Under the pieces are notes generated by a model. That model was not told the DNA's origin. It did not search any database and saw only the letters and a program-made list of their open reading frames with translations. Shown one piece after another: positions 57,993 through 64,000 of a stretch of 64,000 bases of DNA. The position numbers were made by a program, and so were the translations under genes. How positions within the stretch are numbered: the first letter of the stretch is position 1; every line of letters begins with the position of its first letter. The DNA comes from Sclerotinia nivalis (taxonomy: Eukaryota > Ascomycota > Leotiomycetes > Helotiales > Sclerotiniaceae). Location of the stretch: NCBI GenBank assembly GCA_029531795.1, contig JAPEIS010000002.1, positions 1,426,001 through 1,490,000 on the forward strand, written 5' to 3'.

Positions 57993-59021
57993 TTGATTCA
58001 ACTCTATTCTGTCCCTATTGTCCCGTTTGTTTCAACCCCTACCGATCAGATCGACCCCTTGCCTCTAACTTCTGTTACAATTTCAACTGCTACTTTTGTT
58101 CTGTTGAAACCTCAATTGAATAAGAAAGTACTTGATTCTGCATCGTTTGATAAAACGAAAATCAATCTTGATCGATTTGTCGATCAAATACAAAATAAAA
58201 TGTATACCAATTCTGATCACTTCATTTCCCTATATTCTCATCTGATTTATATAATTGAAAGATTAATTGGACCTACTGCTATACAAATTCGATTATATAA
58301 TATCAAAGAACAATTTGTTAAACTTATCGATTATAAAGATCTATTACAAATACTAGAAAGAACTTATAGAAACCAGAACAAATAAGCCGAGGCCCAGAAA
58401 CTCCTGATTAATTTGAAACAGAGGAACCAATTGTTCTATGTTTTCTATACTGAATTCCAAAGACTAGCATTGGAAGCTGGAATGGTTGACGACAACAATA
58501 CCCTGATTATCCTATTAGAACAAATCTTATCGAATAAATTGAAGAATCAGATTGTTACCGTCGAGCCCCTTACGAATAATACCGACGTATTCGTTGCTTT
58601 CGTACAGACATTGGAGAATTGTCGTCTGTACCTGATGGGACCGACCGGCTCTGGTCGTAGCCCAATCGTCCTGCTACCTTGTACTATTATTCAAAATCTG
58701 AATCCTGTTAATCATACCTTCGCTCCATCCCCGAATCCTACTATCCGATTTACTACTTCCGCTACAATTATGCCTACTGAAGATCCAATAAATCTTAATA
58801 CCCAAAGATATACTAATAGATACAAACAAGGGGAATACTTCCGTTGTAAATCTGCTGATCATTATATGAAAGACTACCCGTTCCCAGATAATCGTTCTGT
58901 GCAAGCTAAAACTAGCCTTACCAGTCTTGCTCTACCATCCTCTATTCCATTCTCCGTCCAGATTCAACCATATACTATATCACTATACAATCTATCCCCT
59001 CTCAACTCCCCGAATTCGTAA
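57993..59021 (+). pseudogene. Element B gag, one frame with a single internal stop
   Basis: 343 codons in one frame with only one stop, TAA at 58383-58385, where the frame is otherwise continuous (RTYRNQNK-stop-AEAQKLLINLK). Contains capsid-like residues (DKTKINLDRFVDQIQNKMYT, LIYIIERLIGPTAIQIRL), a Pro/Thr-rich segment, and a decayed zinc knuckle (YFRCKSADHYMKDYPF, two Cys replaced by Tyr). Only lightly mutated compared with A and E. Confidence 0.82.
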
Positions 59022-59949
59022 AACGGAACCCGCCTAGTATAAATCGTTGTCAAACGAAAGCCCTACGCACACTACGCTTATCCGTTGCTACAATTCGAGG
59101 TTTATCTTTTGCTGAAGAAACAAGCAATCGAGCAAATTTGATAATATTGCTTGTTACTATCCTGTCGACACCTAATCGATCCTATCCTACTTACACTATA
59201 GTGGATAACGAATACAAAGGATATACTTTCATAAATCGAAATTGAATTGAAATTATCAAGCTCCCAATATACAAATTATCTGTCCTATTCGAAATCATTG
59301 AATTCGACAGGAAAATACTACCTGAAAACCGAATGAATCGTTATATTCTAATCGATCTGCAAATCAACAATCATTATAAAAAGAAATCAAAAATCTATAT
59401 TACTAAATTAACCCATTATCCAATTGTTCTAGAATTAGTATAGTTAAAAAAGCACAATCCCTATATCGAATTCGCATTTAATACATTCCGATTCGATAAC
59501 GAATTCTATCGAAAATTCTATAATACATTACTACAATTATCCTATATGAAAGCATTACAAGACATCCCGAAGAAAGCCCGCCCAGTATATCTGCCTTTCC
59601 ACCCGGATGCCCTTCAAAGCAAAGACATTGCATCTATATCAATGAAAACCTATACAGTGTATACTTACCGTAACTATAAGATGTTTTAGATTACTATAGA
59701 TCTAATTGACGATATCCTGTCCCAGAGAAAAGACTCTATCCTATCTAACTTGCCTGAAGAATTCCGATCCTGAATCAATGTATTCTCCCCGCGAAACACC
59801 GACAAACTGCTCCTGTACCAATTGTACAATTACGATATCTATCTGAAGAAGGGAATCAAATTACTATTTGGAATTCTCTATTCTATATCCCGAAACGAGT
59901 TTATTGTTTTGAAAGACTGATTATCCGAGAACCTTCAAAAAGGATTCAT

Positions 59950-61020
59950 TCGTCTAAGTTCGTCTGTTTTGGTTTCGTTTATTCTGTTTATCAAGAAACC
60001 CGATGAAGGGTTACGATTCTATATCAACTATTGAGCTCTAAATAACCTATCAATAAAAGATCACTACTCGTTATTGTTTACCAAAGAATCCTTGAACAAT
60101 TTGAAAGGAATGAAGTTCTTTATGAAGATCGATATTATCTTTGTATTCAATAATATAAGGATTAAGGAAGGGCAAGAATATCTAATTGTTTTCTATACCT
60201 GTTTCGGTCTATTTGAAACCCTGATCATACTCTTTGGATTGATCAATGTATTTGCTATATTCTAGTGTTTTATTAACGATACTCTATAAGAATACTTAGA
60301 TATATTCTGTATTGTTTATTTAGATGAAATTCTGATCTATAATAGAATTTGCTTTGAGTATATCGCTTATATTCAAAAGATCCTGGAAATCCTAAAGAAG
60401 GTTGGTCTGTATACAAATCTGAAGAAATACAACTTCTTGAAACCTGAAACCAAATTTCTGAACTTTATTGTAGACCGGAAAGGTATCCGAATAGATCTTG
60501 CAAAGATCAAGACGATCGTCGAATGAAAGATTCCGGTCTATCTGACAGATGTACAAGCATTTATCGGGTTTGGCAATTTCTATCGATAATTTATTTATAG
60601 TTTCTTGTTTATTATACATTTGTTGATTAATCTGACCCAAAAAAATATCCCGTTTGTTTGAAGTCCTGCTTGTACAAAAGCTTTTTCCGCTCTGAAGATA
60701 GTGTTTACTGAAGCACCAGTTCTAGCTATTTTCGATTGGGAAAAAGATGTGATCGTAAAGATCGACGTATCCGATTTCGTATCTGTTGAAGTGCTGTCCC
60801 AATACAACGATATAGGAATCCTGAAACTTGTTGTATATTTCTCGAAAAAGCATTCAATTACCGAATATAATTACGAGATTTACGATAAAGAACTATTGAT
60901 CATTATTCGATACTTCGAGGAATGATATTCAAAACTAAAGAAAGTATTGTTTCCGATCCAAATGATCATAGATTACAAGAATTTGGAGTATTTTACAACT
61001 ATCAAATTATTGAACCATCG
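59950..61020 (+). pseudogene. Element B reverse transcriptase and RNase H remnant
   Basis: RT motifs are [20 protein letters not shown] and [20 protein letters not shown]; the catalytic motif is YLDEILIYN-like near 60315-60345. RNase H is open at 60701-60925 ([32 protein letters not shown], then [20 protein letters not shown]). The sequence ends in FTTIKLLNHRQT at the element D junction. Confidence 0.85.
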
Positions 61021-61027
61021 TCAAACT

Positions 61028-61173
61028 TATCACGGTGGTGGTAGGGTGCTTTAAGATATGATGATATTCTACGAAGAAGGAAGAAGGTGCTAGGAAAAGC
61101 GCCAACTATATGGGGGATGGATGTCTTAGACAGCTATGCAGATTAGCTAGGAACGGGTTACGAACCCATGACA
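61028..61173 (-). repeat. 3' LTR of element D (146 bp)
   Basis: On the sense strand it starts TGTCATGGGTTCGTAACCC and ends CACCACCGTGATA. The inner side is fixed by the polypurine tract and the outer side by the break in element B's RNase H. The second LTR is not in the window, so its length rests on termini only. Confidence 0.75.
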
Positions 61174-61476
61174 ATACCCCCTTCCTCAAAGCTTAGTTTG
61201 TCCTCAAACTACTGATAAAACCACCTTTCAAATTTTAAGACTGTCTTAAAATTTGAGATACTATTTTTCTGTTTAAGCAAACTATATTTTCTTTTTTGTT
61301 AATTGTTGTAAAATCTTTGTAGGAGCTGAAGCTAACAACAGTACTGCAGCGTCTGGGTGATTCAAGATCCATAATGGTAATCCAGGTTTCTCGGGGTGTA
61401 AACGGTGGTAGTCGATCAGGATCTTCTTATTACCTTTTAGATCTGATATTGATTACCAGGTTGGTGTGTAATATCT

Positions 61477-62085
61477 TTATTTGATTTGATAATGATAGTC
61501 ATCTTCATTGTAATTATCAAGTATATCTTCAAATACCCATTTTTGAATTGGTTCTTTCTCTTTGTCTTCTCTTTTGAGGATTCTGTCTCTTGTAGTTTTC
61601 GATTCCGATTCGTTAATTAAAGTTTGTCCTGGAAAATGAGGTTTTGGATATACTGGTCTTAGCAACGAATGATGGAATACTGGGAAAATTCGTATATTTT
61701 CTGATAATTCGATCAAATAAGCGTATGGATAGATCTTTATTATTTCGTATAATCCGATCCATTTATCATCGAGCTTTTTTGTTTTACAAGATGTCTTTAT
61801 GTTTTTCGTATTTATATATACTTTTTGTTTTTTTGTATACTGTGGCGAATCTGATCTATTCCGATTTGTATATTCCTTGTAAATTGCAATAGATTGTTTC
61901 ACAAGTGCTTTGAGTTGGTCTAGGATACGTTTTATTCTATTGATTGTTTTGTTTCCCTTAAAGAATTCGCGTTTTTGAGCTATTATTATATCTAAAGGAC
62001 AAAATTTACTAGGTTCTATATCCAATTGTGGATTAAAACTGTAATTCGCAAAAAACAACGAATAGTCTATTGTTTCAGAAATCAA
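61477..62085 (-). pseudogene. Element D integrase C-terminus with start of chromodomain
   Basis: 202 open codons: MISETIDYSLFFANYSFNPQ, LDIEPSKFCPLDIIIAQKRE, the GPY/F module as KKLDDKWIGLYEIIKIYPYA, FPVFHHSLLRPV, and finally EPIQKWVFEDILDNYNEDDY at the beginning of a chromodomain. Colinear with 45852-46450 of element 2 and less mutated than it. Confidence 0.88.
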
Positions 62086-62259
62086 ATTGTTTGAAGCAAA
62101 TTCTGTTAACGATAATTATTCCATTCAATTATTCTAATGAAAATTTATGAATATATGTAAATATTGTTCTAAAATTGAATTGATTCGTTTTATTTGGTTA
62201 TCTGTCTGTAAATGAAACGCTGAGCTATATTTAAGGGCTACTCCCAATCGTTCAGAAAG

Positions 62260-62526
62260 CTATATCCAGAATCCCGATACAAATTGCGTTTTTTGATCTG
62301 AAATGATGTTTTCCAGAAGACTATATAATATATAAATGTAATTAATAAAAGTATTAACTAATTTTTCTATTGTTAAAGATTTTGTATTTATAAAGTGTTT
62401 TATTTTTGTCAATCTACAAGCAATCATTAATATATATTTGTATGTTGAATCGTAATGTTTATAGTCTGGCAAAAGTGTAATATAATCGATTGAAATATCT
62501 GACCATGGTTGGAAAAGAACAGGCAA
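62260..62526 (-). pseudogene. Element D integrase core remnant
   Basis: Contains PWSDISIDYITLLPDYKHYD with the first catalytic Asp, TKIKHFINTKSLTIEKLVNT, and IISDQKTQFVSGFW with the second. The third catalytic residue lies further left across stops. Confidence 0.87.
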
Positions 62527-63675
62527 CGGTTTCAGGAATCCTGGGGGGGATAATTTTGGGGATTTTGTTTGAATACAGAGTTTACAAACTTAAACATAGA
62601 CGCCTATTTCTTGATGTATCTGTAGCCATCAATAGTTTCTGGAAACCAAATCAATAGTCTTCGTGCAACCAGGATGGTCAACGGGGCCCGACGAATGTAT
62701 TCTGTATAAAATTTGTATCTTCAATTCATCATTAGGCGGGATCTATAGTTTTTCATAATAGTAGATCTTATTATTGTAAACACAACAATCCTATATAACT
62801 ATTTATAAGGTTTTCCTGAATTCTTTTGGTCATTTAATTGTAAAGGGATCTTCGATTGTTGATATTAATTATTTGGCTATATCTGATCTATTGTATACTA
62901 TATCAATGAATTCATCGATAGGTTTGTCTTCAAATGGTATTGTTCAATCTGTTATAGTTAACGAAAGATCGTCTGTAAGTTCTTTGTATAGATCTATATC
63001 GAATCTATCAGTAAGTAAAACAATACGCTTTCGGTTTTTTAAATATTCATCGTTGGAATTAAAACTATCAGATCGATCCTCCCGTCGACGGCTCAAAGCA
63101 TCTGGCCGAATTACTTTGATTCCTGATCAATAAACAATTTGAAAGTTGTATTGAAATAAGAATTCTGATTATCGTATTTAACGTTGATTTAATGTTTTCG
63201 TCGTTGTAAAGTATTCCAGATTTTTGTGATCGATCAGGATTTCGAATTCCTGTTGAAATCCTTGTAATTCCGGTCATTATTCCTTTATTGATTTAATAAT
63301 AATTAATAATTCTTTATTGTAAATCTCGTAATTATATTCAGCAGCCGAATGTTTCGAAGAAAAGTATACTATTAATTATAAAACATTGTTGTTATCGTAC
63401 TGAAAAAGTACCCCTTTTGAAGTCTAATCCGAAGTATTTGTTTTCAATATAGTTTTCCTATTGTAATTAAAATAAACGAGTACTGAAACTATTATAAATA
63501 TTTTCTTTAGATTCTCGAATGCTATTGTATAATCGTTCTTTTATTGCCAACCTATTCCTTTCTATAAAAGATTATTTAAAAGACAATAGATCTTTGAAAA
63601 ATCTTTTATAAATCGATGATAAAAATTTGCGAAGCCAAGGAATCGTTATAAATCTTTAACAAACACTAATTGTAT

Positions 63676-63918
63676 TCAAGAAATAATAGCTGATATTTTA
63701 TCTTGATTTATTTTTATACCTTCAGTTGTAATTATAAAGTCTAAGTATTTCATAGAAATTGTTTCGAATTCGTATTTATTAATATCGATTTGTAAACCAG
63801 TATCTTGTAGTTTCTGGATTATATTGCAAATATATTTTCGATGTTGATTTTTATCTTCGGAGTATATGAAAATATTATCGAAGTATACAATGCAATATTT
63901 ATCTAGTTCGTCAAACAA
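63676..63918 (-). pseudogene. Element D reverse transcriptase remnant
   Basis: The palm region reads FDELDKYCIVYFDNIFIYSE, a decayed YLDDIFIYS, followed by QDTGLQIDINKYEFETISMK. RNase H traces continue to the left (63200-63560), and RT continues beyond the window to the right. Confidence 0.85.
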
Positions 63919-64000
63919 AATGTAATTAATGTAATATTGGAATGATGCTAATACATTGTAAAGACCAAAAGGTATAACTAATGATTCAAATAATTTAAAT

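Larger units (their letters stand above)
57478..61027 (+). mobile_element. Ty3/gypsy element B, 5' LTR to RNase H, interrupted by element D
   Basis: Plus-strand element of the same family as A. A 237-bp 5' LTR (57478-57714) is followed by a leader, gag (57993-59021), protease traces (59040-59300), RT (about 59950-60590) and RNase H (60700-61020). The sequence breaks at 61027/61028 where element D begins. Integrase and 3' LTR should lie right of the window. Candidate left target sequence is CTCCT (57473-57477); the matching copy is outside. Confidence 0.85.
61028..64000 (-). mobile_element. Ty3/gypsy element D, 3' part, continues past the window
   Basis: Minus-strand element inserted in B. 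Its 3' LTR (61028-61173) is preceded on the sense strand by a strong polypurine tract (GAGGAAGGGGG). Rightward come chromodomain/integrase (61477-62526) and RT (to at least 63918). Proteins are clearly related to elements 1 and 2 (shared integrase C-terminus starting MISETIDYS), but the LTR differs, so it is a separate subfamily. Candidate left target sequence is AAACT (61023-61027). Confidence 0.86.

Noticed and set aside
31378..64000. The AT-rich block as a mitochondrial insertion or a foreign low-GC DNA segment
   Set aside because: All recognisable coding traces are LINE and Ty3/gypsy domains, and the AT bias follows CA-to-TA transitions, so RIP of retroelements explains it.

Overview
The window comes from a filamentous ascomycete (Pezizomycotina). 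Evidence: genes with 45-70 nt introns (GTAAGT-type donors, CTAAC-like branch points), a subgroup-C GH18 chitinase beside a LysM protein, and retroelements carrying the C-to-T/G-to-A signature of repeat-induced point mutation (RIP). A Leotiomycetes/Helotiales-type plant-associated fungus would fit, but I cannot fix the species from sequence alone.

Left part (1 to about 31.3 kb), gene-bearing. In order: a three-exon DUF255/SSP411-type thioredoxin-fold protein (836-3348, -); a secreted CAP/PR-1-like protein (4492-5517, -); a 5.9 kb stretch without a gene but with microsatellites and short recurrent motifs; a decayed ABCC-type transporter remnant (11.4-12.3 kb, -); a chitin-related cluster made of a seven-exon GH18 chitinase with LysM and chitin-binding modules (13278-18428, -), a divergently transcribed M35-like metallopeptidase with nine exons (19893-21666, +) and a convergent LysM protein (22223-23687, -); a VIT/VWA protein (25046-27766, -); and a UstYa-like membrane protein with two HxxHC motifs (28524-29192, +).

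Right part (31.4-64 kb), AT-rich nested retrotransposons with no intact gene. A Tad-like LINE on the minus strand (poly-A tail at 31.38 kb, 5' end near 50.2 kb) is split by two full-length Ty3/gypsy elements of one family. Both have 163-bp LTRs and lie in opposite orientations: 32596-39345 (-, target duplication GTTTT) and 40278-47024 (+, target duplication GATAT). From 50.2 kb rightward there is a four-deep nest. Element E (+) carries A (-, 237-bp LTR), A carries B (+, same family as A), and B carries D (-, 146-bp LTR). None of E, A, B or D ends inside the window. Boundaries come from LTR alignment, polypurine tracts and domain order.

How the genes fit together: the chitinase, LysM protein and peptidase look like a secreted chitin-interaction/antagonism cluster. 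The right half looks like a RIP-inactivated, probably heterochromatic TE block. The most unusual sequence signals are near-perfect 21-23 bp palindromes with a one-base centre inside the LTRs of two unrelated gypsy families, hairpins in a third LTR, and the large inverted repeat formed by the twin elements.
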